The position numbers were made by a program, and so were the translations under genes. The notes below the pieces were generated by a model, which was given only the letters and a program-made list of their open reading frames with translations, was not told the DNA's origin and did no database searches. From assembly GCF_030272615.1 (NCBI RefSeq), contig NW_026729164.1:1-64000 (forward strand): a stretch of DNA of 64,000 nt. Direction: 5' to 3'. The first letter of the stretch is position 1. The number at the start of each line of letters is the position of its first letter. The stretch is from Cryptomeria japonica (Eukaryota > Streptophyta > Pinopsida > Cupressales > Cupressaceae). Positions 30,324 through 39,986 of the stretch are shown here, one piece after another.

Positions 30324-32558
30324 ATGGCTCAAACCCGATCACGATCAAGGCAACGAGAAATAGAAATTGAGGAAGAAGAGGACAACCTCAATGAATTTCA
30401 AGAAGCACTTGGAGGAAATGTGAATGACGAAAACCCAAGTACTCCCACTCCTTCAACAATCGAAAGGGTTCAGCATAACCCTCATTTTAACAGATTATTT
30501 GATAAAATATTAAGGAGCAATGCGGATGCTCACTTCTTAAGACTTGCTCAAGAAGGAGCCAAACTCCCCTCAGACTTTGATCTTGCCCAATTAAGACAAG
30601 CATCAGAAAGACAAAGTCGCCATGAGGAGGAAAGACGTAGAGATCCCATCAGATATAACATCCCTCGAGGTAACCCACCACCTCCTCCTCCAAATGAAAT
30701 GGAGATGTTGCGGCAACAAGTCGCGAATCTCGCCCAACAACTTCATAGTGGTGTTAAGACCAATCAATTTTCACTTAACGACATCTGTCCCTATCCGTTT
30801 GATAGGAATCTTTATATGCCACCCTTTCCACGCGGGTTTGAAACACCCAAATTTGAAAAATATAGAGGAAAGGGGGATCCCCGTGATCATGTCCGAGAAT
30901 TTCATTCTGCTTGTCTTGAAGTAGCTTATGAGGACACATACCTAATGCGCCTTTTTCCCCAAAGCTTGGGAGGAACAACCACATCATGGTTTTCCCGACT
31001 TCCAGGTGGCATTAGAACATTTGAGGAACTCATCCAGAAGTTCCTATCTCATTACTCTTATAATATTGAACCTGACATCACCATGGCTGATTTGTGCAAT
31101 ACCAAACACAAACCAGGTGAACTATTCTCAGTATTCCTGCAACGATGGCGCCAAATGTCTAGCAGACGTTCTCTTCAGTTACCTGAACGAGAACTAGTGG
31201 AAATTTTCATTTCCAACTTAAACGAAGAAATGGAATTTCACCTGGATGTCAAAGACACAGATTCTTTTAACGATATGATCACCAAAGGTATAAAATGTGA
31301 AAGGGCACTCATCAAAAAAGGACTCATCAAAATCTTTAATGAACCCAAAGATGGTCCTCGCCCGCGCTTCAATAGCGATAAACCGAACTTCTGGAACAAG
31401 AATAAGAATATCGTTAACGATGGAGTTGTGGATGCTCGGACTGTCCAAAATGCACAACCTGTGGTTCGGTTTGCAGGACAAAATCCTCCACCTCAAAATA
31501 ACACAAACGTTCTTCCTAATCAAGGTCGCATCACATCTCAGGATGAACCAAGACCTCGTCCACAAAAACAAAAACGCACATACACTCCCTTAGGGGAACC
31601 CATTGAAACAGTGTTGCGACAACTCCTCTCTCAAAATTTGGTCACTCTACCTAAGCTATCAAACTATGAGCCTCAAGTCAAACCAGCATGGTGGAGAGAT
31701 ACTGAACACTGTGAATTCCATCAAGGAAGAGGACACAAGACAAGTAATTGTCACCGATTGAAAGATCTCATTCAAGATCTTATTGATCGAGGAGAAATTG
31801 AGATTGAAGGACATGATCCAAAAATGACAAATAATGATCATCAGATGTTCAAGAATCCACTTCCATCACAAGATCAAAGGGGTCCTTCCACTTCCCGGCG
31901 AGGCACTGATACCACTGACTATACGCAGGCTGCATATAACTACACTGTAAAACACCTGTATGATGCCAGTGAACAAATTGCAACTATAACCTTCAAAAAT
32001 CCCACCTCAAATTGCAATGTTGTTACACGTCGTGGCAAGGTCACCATCAAGGCAGCTCCACAGGGCACCACCTCCGTCCCAAAGCAATATAATCTTGTGG
32101 AACAATTAGATAAAACACCTGCGCTCATATCCATTTTAGAGCTATTGCGCCTATCGCCATCTCATAAAACAATCTTGGATCAAGCACTCCAAGAGGCGTC
32201 AGTCCCTGCAAACCTGAACACAGACCAATTTCAAGCCATGGTTGGAAATCTAAAGTCATCACCTTGTCTCACTTTTTCCGAAAGTGACAACTCTTCGTTC
32301 CAGCAACCTCATAACGCCTCACTCCACATTGAAGGCTTTGTCAACCAACACAGGATCAAGCGAGTCTTGATAGATAATGGAGCAGGCCTAAACATTTGTA
32401 CACTACAGTTGGTCACAGCATTGGGATATGCAATAAAATCAGTGGATCCTCGCAAGAAGATCACCATCAAGGCCTATGATGATGCAGAGCGTTCATCCAA
32501 AGGAGCGGTGGTGCTACCAATCCGAGTGGGCCCTGTGGTAAAACACATAATTTGTTAG
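30324..32558 (+). CDS. gag: E3 Gag-protease part of the polyprotein
   Basis: Residues counted from ATG 30324. Arg/Glu-rich N terminus; Gag core at about 153-285 (ICPYPFDRNLYMPPFP, KYRGKGDPRDHVREF, FSVFLQRWRQM); C-H-H-C knuckle CEFHQGRGHKTSNC from about 463; linker; protease with RVLIDNGAGLNIC (catalytic Asp about 684). D-N-G is the normal triad in this lineage. The frame stops at a TAG (32556-32558), where E1 and E2 have CAG in VCQVLD or LCQVLD. The same frame then runs 1684 codons to the end of pol. It is either a single nonsense mutation or a readthrough codon. Confidence 0.9.
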   Translation: MAQTRSRSRQREIEIEEEEDNLNEFQEALGGNVNDENPSTPTPSTIERVQHNPHFNRLFDKILRSNADAHFLRLAQEGAKLPSDFDLAQLRQASERQSRHEEERRRDPIRYNIPRGNPPPPPPNEMEMLRQQVANLAQQLHSGVKTNQFSLNDICPYPFDRNLYMPPFPRGFETPKFEKYRGKGDPRDHVREFHSACLEVAYEDTYLMRLFPQSLGGTTTSWFSRLPGGIRTFEELIQKFLSHYSYNIEPDITMADLCNTKHKPGELFSVFLQRWRQMSSRRSLQLPERELVEIFISNLNEEMEFHLDVKDTDSFNDMITKGIKCERALIKKGLIKIFNEPKDGPRPRFNSDKPNFWNKNKNIVNDGVVDARTVQNAQPVVRFAGQNPPPQNNTNVLPNQGRITSQDEPRPRPQKQKRTYTPLGEPIETVLRQLLSQNLVTLPKLSNYEPQVKPAWWRDTEHCEFHQGRGHKTSNCHRLKDLIQDLIDRGEIEIEGHDPKMTNNDHQMFKNPLPSQDQRGPSTSRRGTDTTDYTQAAYNYTVKHLYDASEQIATITFKNPTSNCNVVTRRGKVTIKAAPQGTTSVPKQYNLVEQLDKTPALISILELLRLSPSHKTILDQALQEASVPANLNTDQFQAMVGNLKSSPCLTFSESDNSSFQQPHNASLHIEGFVNQHRIKRVLIDNGAGLNICTLQLVTALGYAIKSVDPRKKITIKAYDDAERSSKGAVVLPIRVGPVVKHIIC

Positions 32559-35500
32559 GTTCTGGACCTTCCTCTGCCATATAATCTATTATTAGGAAGA
32601 CCTTGGATACATGCCATGCAAGCCGTTCCATCTACCTACCATCAATGTATCAAGTTCCCACATAATGGTGCAGAGATCACAATCCTGGGTGATGCAAATC
32701 CCTTTGCATTTTGCCATAATATCAGCCATCAACCAGAGATTACTGTTCCTAATAATAGGGAAGCCATTTCCTCCACATCATATGTAAATCCCACCTCTCT
32801 TGCCAGTTCGAACACCCCTATACCCAAGCAAGAAAAGCTTAAGATGAAAGTCGCAGAGGAAGGTCCCGGGGAATATAACTTAAGTCAACTCTTTTGTGTG
32901 GGACAAATGCCCACTTCTCCTAGAACACATGGTAAACCACAACAGTTACTCCAGCAACGACTAATCACGCCTGCATGTGCCTTAACGCCTTTCATTCTTG
33001 GAAAGAGTCAAGAGGAAGAGACACAAGATGAGGACCTAGCGGACTGGATCTATAAAGATCCCATCACCACTGACAAACCACAAGTTACACTTCCTACGGA
33101 ACAATATGGCAAAGGCCTCCTCATTATGCAAAGAATGGGATATGATGGTCAGAGTGCTTTGGGATACTGCAAACAAGGACGACACGAACCGCTGCTACCA
33201 GAATTCAAGCCCAAAGGTAATACAGGCCTAGGTTTTGAAAAAGAGATCCTTCCTAAACTCAGATTCAAAGGAAAACCTAGCAAACCATTTTGCCCACCTA
33301 CTGCAAAGAGGACACCTTTCATAATCAAAGCACCATCAAACACTATCCCCACTGCCCCATCGAGGCTCACAAACCCACCACAACCATCTACAATGCCAAT
33401 CATCCCACCAAACGAACCAGTAATCCCATCAATAACACCAATAGCAGCAGCAACTGTATCAGAACCCGCTGCAACATATATGGCGCCAGTAATTCCAGCA
33501 GAAGCCACTGAGTCACCATTACCAATACTTCCAGTAACAAATCCTTTAAACCCCATCACGGTTCCTGCAGCACCGATCACCACAAAGGTACATAAACCAA
33601 TCACACCTGCAGTATTCAACTCCAGCGACATCCCAGTATGGTATAGCAATCGGATGCTGGAGAGTGATTTAGAGACCGACTCACATGAGTGGGAATTCGA
33701 TTCAGTGCAACTTAACACTTCAGATGAGGAAGACACATCACCACCTCCACCCCGCAAAGACATCCCTGTTTACGGAGAAGCACAGATAAAGACCACTTGG
33801 GTTCCTGAGCTGGAAACATATTCCACAGACCCTACGTCTCATCCTACGCCTGATTCTGACAGGGAGAGTACCATCAACGACCTTCGCCACACTGTCTTAA
33901 CCCTCACTGATACATCTCCCGCACTTAACTTAATCGATGAAGTAATGCCCATTATCCACCCTGAACTCATCGAATGGAACCAACCAAATCCCCCATGTCT
34001 TGACCTCTTCCAAAACGATGAGGCTATCATTGACTTTTTGGAATTAAGGGATAATCTACCAAGCGGGGATCACAAAGCTGGATTCGCCATTGAACTTAAT
34101 AGCGCAGCATACTTCGGGGCGGATGCCAAACCCTTCAGCTGCAAAAATATAACAATAAAACATGGATCTTCCAGTGAAAACCACACTGTGGCACTATTTG
34201 ATCCGACAAAAGTAAAAAGAAAGAGCGTATCCAATGGTGAAAACCTCTCTGAGGCGCCTGAGGATGAAGGGTTTGACATCCTCCCTGCTAGTACACAACA
34301 GGAACGATCAACGATTCTTATCGAGGAAACCAAAGAATACAATGTGGGGACTCCTGAAAATCCTCATATTATACATCTGGCATCCCTTCTCACTCCAGAG
34401 GAACAGCCTAAATTTATAGAGTTCTTCCAGAAGCGTCAGATCAACTTTGCATGGTCATATGCAGACATGCCTGGGCTTGATCCTGATTTAGTCATGCATC
34501 ATCTCACAGTAGCAAAAGGAGCCAAACCTGTCAAGCAGAAGCTTCGTAAGATGCATCCTCAGATTGCCGTGCTAGTCAAAACAGAACTCAAGAAACTCCT
34601 AGATGTTGGTTTCATTAGGCCAATTGATTATGCAGAATGGATCTCCAACATTGTGCCTGTCGGCAAACCAAAAGGGGGCATCCACATTTGTACAGACTTC
34701 AGAGATCTGAATAAGGCATGTCCTAAGGATGACTTCCCTCTACCAAATATCGACATCATAGTAGATTTGACAGCAGGACATGCCATGCTTTCACTCATGG
34801 ATGGCTTTTCGGGATACAATCAAATAAAGATCGCACCAGAGGACCAACATAAGATAGCCTTCACATGTCCATGGGGCACATACTGCTGGAATGTAATGCC
34901 TTTTGGTTTAAAGAATGCAGGAGCGACCTATCAAAGAGCAATGACCACCATCTTCCATGACATGATGCATACTATGATGGAAGATTATGTGGATGACTTA
35001 CTAGCAAAATCACTTACTAGAGAAGGACATCTTCACATCTTAGATAAAATCTTTGATAGACTGGACCAATACCATGTTCGACTCAACCCAAAGAAATGTG
35101 TCTTCGGAGTGACCTCCGGGAAGCTTCTAGGATACATTGTCTCAAGCAAAGGCATTGAGGTCGATCCAACAAAGGTTAAAGCAATCATGGACATGCCACC
35201 TCCAAGGAATATCAGTCAGCTAAGAACACTACAAGGACGACTTCAATCCATCCGAAGATTCATTGCACAATTGGCTGATAAGTGTCACCCCTTCACACAC
35301 CTGCTACACAAGAACATCCGCTTTCAGTGGGATGCCAGATGCCAGCAAGCATTTCAGATGCTTAAAGACTATCTCATGAATCCACCATTGCTGATGCCAC
35401 CAGATTCAAGTAGACCGTTGTTACTTTATATCTCAGCGACAAGTACAGCATTAGGTGTATTACTGGCACAACATAATGCAGAAGGCAAAGAGTGTGCTGT

Positions 35501-37610
35501 ATACTACATCTCTCGTACACTGGTTGGCTATGAACTCAATTACACACCTATTGAACGAGCTTGCCTAGCAGTAATCCTGGCAGCCACTAAATTGCGGCAC
35601 TATCTGTTAACACACAAGGTACAACTCATCGCAAAAATTGATCCACTCAAGTATTTACTCAGCAAAGCAGCATTGACAGGTCGTTTGGCCAAATGGGTAA
35701 TGATTCTAAGTGAATTCGACATTGAGTATGTGGACCGTAAGGCTATCAAAGGGCAAGTTATTGCAGATCAGTTGGCCGATGCACCTCTCATAGGTGATCA
35801 TCCTCTCATTTCCAATTTTCCAGATGAAGAGATATTCATGATTACAGAAGCACAGTCATGGAAATTATACTTTGATGGTTCATACACTAGGCACGGCTCG
35901 GGGGCAGGCATTCTGTTTATCACACCTCAAGGTGATAGCATCCCGAAGTCTTACAGGCTCACATTTCCATGCACAAACAACATAGCAGAGTATGAGGCCT
36001 TGATCACAGGACTCAGGTTAGCCGTACAATGGAAATTACAAGAACTACAAGTATATGGCGATTCCCAACTAGTCATTCGACAAGCAACAGATGAATATCA
36101 GACCAAAGATGATAAACTCATGCCATATAAGCAAATGGTGGACACTCTAAAGACATCATTTACTACTATCACTTTTGAGCAGATACCAAGAGATCAGAAT
36201 CGAGCCGCTGACGCCATGGCTACCATCGCATCTCTCCTAGATCTTCCACAGAATTCAACACGCTACGAGTTCTTGGTAGAACAGCTTTGGATCCCCGCTT
36301 ATGATATCCCTAAATCCGAGATGATATGTCACCTTGTCGGTTATGAATCTCCATGGTACGGTGAGTTCTACACCTATCTTCACGATCATACCCTTCCTCC
36401 CAACCAATCGAACAACCAACGAAAAACCTTCATTCGCCAAACTGCTCGATATATCATTATTGCCGAAACCCTATACCGACGCAGTCTTGATGGTACTCTC
36501 CTTCGGTGTCTGGAACAAGATGAGATAACAAAGGCTTTGGAAGAGGTACATGAAGGAATTTGCGGGACTCACTCAAGTGGTCCATCACTAGCTAAGAAGA
36601 TCATGCGAGCTGGATACTATTGGCCATCTATGGAAAAGGATTCCTACTACTTTGTCAGGAAATGCAAGAAATGTCAAGTTCACGGCGACCTGATACATGC
36701 ACCGGCCCAGGAACTGCAACCAATCACGACACCATGGCCTTTCTGTCAATGGGGTCTTGATCTTGTGGGTAAAATCCATCCATCTTCATCCAATGGCCAT
36801 AAATTCATTATTACCGCCACCGAATATTTCACCAAGTGGATCGAAGCTGTTCCACTTACCCAAGTCACCGGCAAGCAGATCGCCTCATTCATCCTCAATT
36901 ACATCATCTGCCGGTATGGTGTGCCCATGTCCATCGTCACAGATAACGGTCTTCCTTTCAAAAATCAGGATGTCCGTGAGCTTTGTGAGAAATTTCATAT
37001 CCAACACCGCTTTTCCACTCCCTATTACCCACAAGGCAATGGTCAGGCCGAAGCATCCAATAAAAACATATTGAGGATCCTAAAGAAGACAGTCAATGAT
37101 GTCGGCCGTGATTGGCATGTTCAATTGAATCCAGCGCTATGGGCATATCGAACTAGCATTCGGACCCCTACAGGTGCAACTCCTTATTCATTGGTCTATG
37201 GTGCTGAAGCTATCTTACCTATTGAGGTTGAGATACCATCATTACGAGTTTCCTTGCATAATCTCATTGATGATGAAGCATACAGAGTCTCACGCCTTCA
37301 GGACTTAGAGTTACTTGATGAGAAGCGACAAGCTGCATACAATCACCTCAAAGCCTATCAGCAGCGCATGAGTAGAAGTTACAATCACCGAGTTAGATCT
37401 CGTACATTTGAGGTAGGTGATCTTGTTCTTCAAGAAAATCCTTGCAACCAACCAAATAGAGAACATCAAGGCAAGTTTGAATCAAACTGGCTGGGCCCAT
37501 ATGTTGTCACTGCTGTATTCGGGTCCGGGGCATATCAGTTGGCTACATCAGAAGGAGAACCGCTCGCAGATCCAATCAACAGCATGCACCTCAAACGGTT
37601 TTACACATAA
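32559..37610 (+). CDS. pol: E3 Pol: protease end, G-patch, RT, RNase H, archaeal-type RNase H, integrase
   Basis: In frame with gag after the TAG; the first internal ATG is 32616. Landmarks in gag-pol numbering: LLLGRPWIH; G-patch-like YGKGLLIMQRMGYDGQS (about 926-972); a Pro/Ala/Thr-rich spacer (33300-33620); RT with FIRPIDYAEW, DFRDLNKACPKDDFPLP and YVDD (Tyr about 1555); RNase H (LLLYISATSTALG); archaeal-type RNase H (YFDGSYTRHGSG, Asp about 1851; EYEAL; GDSQLV; AADAMA); integrase with HEGICGTHSSG..CKKCQ, WGLDLVGK (Asp about 2146), VTDNG, GQAEAS; C-terminal NWLGPYVV. All catalytic residues I could check are present. It makes the cDNA and inserts it. Confidence 0.93.
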   Translation, partial: VLDLPLPYNLLLGRPWIHAMQAVPSTYHQCIKFPHNGAEITILGDANPFAFCHNISHQPEITVPNNREAISSTSYVNPTSLASSNTPIPKQEKLKMKVAEEGPGEYNLSQLFCVGQMPTSPRTHGKPQQLLQQRLITPACALTPFILGKSQEEETQDEDLADWIYKDPITTDKPQVTLPTEQYGKGLLIMQRMGYDGQSALGYCKQGRHEPLLPEFKPKGNTGLGFEKEILPKLRFKGKPSKPFCPPTAKRTPFIIKAPSNTIPTAPSRLTNPPQPSTMPIIPPNEPVIPSITPIAAATVSEPAATYMAPVIPAEATESPLPILPVTNPLNPITVPAAPITTKVHKPITPAVFNSSDIPVWYSNRMLESDLETDSHEWEFDSVQLNTSDEEDTSPPPPRKDIPVYGEAQIKTTWVPELETYSTDPTSHPTPDSDRESTINDLRHTVLTLTDTSPALNLIDEVMPIIHPELIEWNQPNPPCLDLFQNDEAIIDFLELRDNLPSGDHKAGFAIELNSAAYFGADAKPFSCKNITIKHGSSSENHTVALFDPTKVKRKSVSNGENLSEAPEDEGFDILPASTQQERSTILIEETKEYNVGTPENPHIIHLASLLTPEEQPKFIEFFQKRQINFAWSYADMPGLDPDLVMHHLTVAKGAKPVKQKLRKMHPQIAVLVKTELKKLLDVGFIRPIDYAEWISNIVPVGKPKGGIHICTDFRDLNKACPKDDFPLPNIDIIVDLTAGHAMLSLMDGFSGYNQIKIAPEDQHKIAFTCPWGTYCWNVMPFGLKNAGATYQRAMTTIFHDMMHTMMEDYVDDLLAKSLTREGHLHILDKIFDRLDQYHVRLNPKKCVFGVTSGKLLGYIVSSKGIEVDPTKVKAIMDMPPPRNISQLRTLQGRLQSIRRFIAQLADKCHPFTHLLHKNIRFQWDARCQQAFQMLKDYLMNPPLLMPPDSSRPLLLYISATSTALGVLLAQHNAEGKECAVYYISRTLVGYELNYTPIERACLAVILAATKLRHYLLTHKVQLIAKIDPLKYLLSKAALTGRLAKWVMILSEFDIEYVDRKAIKGQVIADQLADAPLIGDHPLISNFPDEEIFMITEAQSWKLYFDGSYTRHGSGAGILFITPQGDSIPKSYRLTFPCTNNIAEYEALITGLRLAVQWKLQELQVYGDSQLVIRQATDEYQTKDDKLMPYKQMVDTLKTSFTTITFEQIPRDQNRAADAMATIASLLDLPQNSTRYEFLVEQLWIPAYDIPKSEMICHLVGYESPWYGEFYTYLHDHTLPPNQSNNQRKTFIRQTARYIIIAETLYRRSLDGTLLRCLEQDEITKALEEVHEGICGTHSSGPSLAKKIMRAGYYWPSMEKDSYYFVRKCKKCQVHGDLIHAPAQELQPITTPWPFCQWGLDLVGKIHPSSSNGHKFIITATEYFTKWIEAVPLTQVTGKQIASFILNYIICRYGVPMSIVTDNGLPFKNQDVRELCEKFHIQHRFSTPYYPQGNGQAEASNKNILRILKKTVNDVGRDWHVQLNPALWAYRTSIRTPTGATPYSLVYGAEAILPIEVEIPSLRVSLHNLIDDEAYRVSRLQDLELLDEKRQAAYNHLKAYQQRMSRSYNHRVRSRTFEVGDLVLQENPCNQPNREHQGKFESNWLGPYVVTAVFGSGAYQLATSEGEPLADPINSMHLKRFYT
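33290..33625 (+). other. Pro/Ala/Thr/Ile-rich spacer in E3 Pol
   Basis: In the pol frame, about 110 residues are dominated by Pro, Ala, Thr and Ile (TIPTAPSRLTNPPQPSTMPI, then PITPIAAAT, PAEATESPLP). E1 and E2 have charged Glu/Lys or Asp-rich sequence at the same place. Probably a disordered tether; nothing catalytic seen. Confidence 0.65.
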
Positions 37611-37763
37611 GCTGTACAGAGCATCAGGCTCCCCTACATATCAGAAAAATACCAAAAACATTCAAAAAATTCCTGAAGAAAATACAAAAACATTCAAAAA
37701 AAGTAAAGAAAAATCATGCATCCAAACGGTGAACAACCACTCCGGTGGCACCTTGGGTAAGTG

Positions 37764-37800
37764 CGATGGTGAAAACCTGGCAAACAGGTGCCACTCGTAA
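37764..37800 (+). ncRNA. Conserved post-pol hairpin, E3 copy
   Basis: CGATGGTGAAAACCTGG then CAAACAGGTGCC. Stem ACCTG (37775-37779) with CAGGT (37785-37789) around a GCAAA loop. In E1 the stem is ACTTG/CAAGT with a GTAAA loop, so both sides changed together. The site is about 155 bases after the pol stop. Confidence 0.68.
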
Positions 37801-38700
37801 AGGCAATGGCTCCAGTATCTTTCAGGCTCATTGCGATCACATTCATGCACACATACATCCATCCATCCAAACCATGGCTTGTTATTTGATCTGCAATTAA
37901 GAAAATACTCCATGCGTCTAGCATCCCACCTTTTCATAGTCAGGTCTACAAACTGGGGGCAATACCCTTACCCTCGTGAAGGAAGTGGATTCTACATTGT
38001 CTCATATGATTCATTACGCTCTTCATTCAGGCAATCATCAGAAAATATCAAAAACATTAAAAAATGACTCTCAAAATACCAAAAACATTCAAAATTGTTT
38101 CACAAAATCCAAAAAACATCGGAAAACCCATCAAAAATCACACAAAAACATGGCAACACCTTGTACATATTTATCCGATCAGATACAAAATAAACATTGA
38201 CAAAATACTCACACAATGACCATTTACCAATCAAACCACACAATCGACATTAACAAATCCAAACCTGTCTTTAAACAAGGATGCATCCTTCCTTACCAAA
38301 ACAAAGACAAAAGTGACGTTTTCTTTGACAAGAAAATTATGTTAAGCTATCAAATACTTGGTTGATTTGTGAGTACAATCGTTCGTTTATCTATATCGGG
38401 ATCTTTCAGCATTGTTTTGTATCATTTGCGCATTATTTCCGATGAAGTTCTGGGGCATGTACTAATGGTGTCTACGTGGGAAGTTCACTAGGCTACGTGA
38501 TCTTATGCCAAATGCAATCATAGATCACTACGGCTTGCTGACTACAGCGTATATCTCGACCATATGAGCATGAACCATTACCAAGGATCCTTATTCTTTA
38601 TTCTTTATGTATATACTGTTTGTTTGCAGGTACAATGCTTTTTCTTTGGTTCCTCCTACCTCATCCAAACTGGATAAAGGTTTTATCTCTTATTACGGTA
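37801..38700 (+). other. E3 3' region: no gene
   Basis: Non-coding. It has frequent AAAAACAT(C/T)AAAAA-type words (37640-38150) that also follow pol in E1 (49540-49660), and a stretch at 38640-38700 leading into the conserved hairpin module. No PMD-like coding on either strand. Confidence 0.55.
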
Positions 38701-38925
38701 TGCACTTGTCTCAGGATCTGATCAACCTAAGATCAAGGAGGACGATCCAAGTCATGCACGAAAGGAGATAATCCTTGTCTGTTCCGCAAGCAATACTCAG
38801 GTCAACTTGATCCATTATATCAAGTTGCTTGTATTAACTTGCTATATAAAATCCATGTAAGAAATACTCTGGTCATCTTGAATCTTTATGTCAAGTTGCT
38901 TGTATTTTCTTACAACATTTTAAAG
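38701..38925 (+). ncRNA. Conserved tandem hairpin module, E3 copy
   Basis: Two units. In the first, CAACTTGAT (38803-38811) pairs perfectly with ATCAAGTTG (38819-38827) over a 7-base loop. In the second, CTTG (38877-38880) pairs with CAAG (38892-38895) in a similar frame. Flanks GGAGGACGATCCAAGTCATG (38737-38756), CAGGTCAACTTGA, GCTTGTATT and CATTTTAAAGCTCAATG recur in E1 (50360-50612) far better than the surrounding DNA, and in weaker form in E2. Confidence 0.62.
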
Positions 38926-39419
38926 CTCAATGATGAAAAATAAAGCACCATGGATCGTCATTCCATCTCATCTGTATATATTGCATTTCGTTGCATTCCA
39001 CCCATCCATACATTCATAATAGCTGCATATCATGCATACATAGTCATAATAATGCATACTCTATTTTACTCATCTTCTTCCATAGGACTCGATCCTAGTC
39101 CTCCATATCTTCTATCTAACATCAAATCCCCCCTCACCCTCCCTATCTTGATCATCAACATCATCCTAATCCCTTCATCACTTCCCATCCTCACTCATCC
39201 ACAAAATTAAGCCAGTTACTCTGTCTACACAGATACATCGACTCCCACACACCTAGACTATCAACAGATACTCTGATCACGTATCTTCGGGTCTCAACAG
39301 GTAATCGATCATGGTAATCCTAGACTACATCAGGCATTTATCATAATGACCTAGTCTCAACGGGGTTGCCATGATTCCCCACAACCATCCATCACACGCA
39401 CACACTATCAATTGATCAA
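38926..39419 (+). other. E3 3' region: no gene
   Basis: C/T/A-rich non-coding sequence with CATCA and CATAC runs. Short open frames (for example 38950-39210) have low-complexity composition and no homologue in E1 or E2, so they are not called. Confidence 0.5.
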
Positions 39420-39670
39420 CCAATCAAACACAATCCAACGGACAATTACATCAATTGTCTACGTCTCAACGAGTATTTTGCTTCATATACCTTGACTTCA
39501 TCGGGCAATTACATCAATTGTCTAAGTCACCATCAGGTCACTTTGATTCACTTACTCAGACTTTATCATGTTCAAGCGACCAACTGACATCAACTGTCAC
39601 GCTTTGACTTGGCCGGGGCAATTACACCGATTGCACCAGATTGTCCAAACAATTTTGATCAATTGTATAG
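39420..39670 (+). repeat. Imperfect repeats with CAATTACATCAATTG core
   Basis: About four degenerate copies of a unit like GGCAATTACATCAATTGTC spaced by 50-70 bases, joined by GTCTCAACG or GACTTCATC-type words. The core is a small palindrome. Not seen in E1 or E2. Confidence 0.55.
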
Positions 39671-39970
39671 CATCAATCCAAACCCCACACTACATCTGCT
39701 ATGTATCTCTTGCATGACCTCAGGGTACCCACTGGCTTGTTGTTTCTTCATCTTCACTCCATTTTCTCCCATTCTTTCATCATTAGTTCTAATTTCTTCT
39801 ATTCTACCTCCCCTCCACTTTGCATTCTTTTTCGAGAGATCGCCCGATTTTTCAAAACAAAATTTGGCCCATCTCTCGAGGGGGCATACCACCCATTAAA
39901 TTTACATTTTATGGGGCATTTCTTCACACCTATTTTTCTTTCTTTGAAACGACGCGATAAACCGCACCGT

Positions 39971-39986
39971 CTCAAAGAGGGGCAAA
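39971..39986 (+). other. E3 polypurine tract
   Basis: CTCAAAGAGGGGCAAA immediately before TGTAGTC of the 3' LTR. Same form as in E2. Confidence 0.9.

Noticed and set aside
33149-33763. 204-codon minus-strand ORF inside E3 pol
   Set aside because: Antisense shadow of the Pro/Ala/Thr-rich spacer; Gly/Val/Ser-rich low complexity and not present in sister elements.
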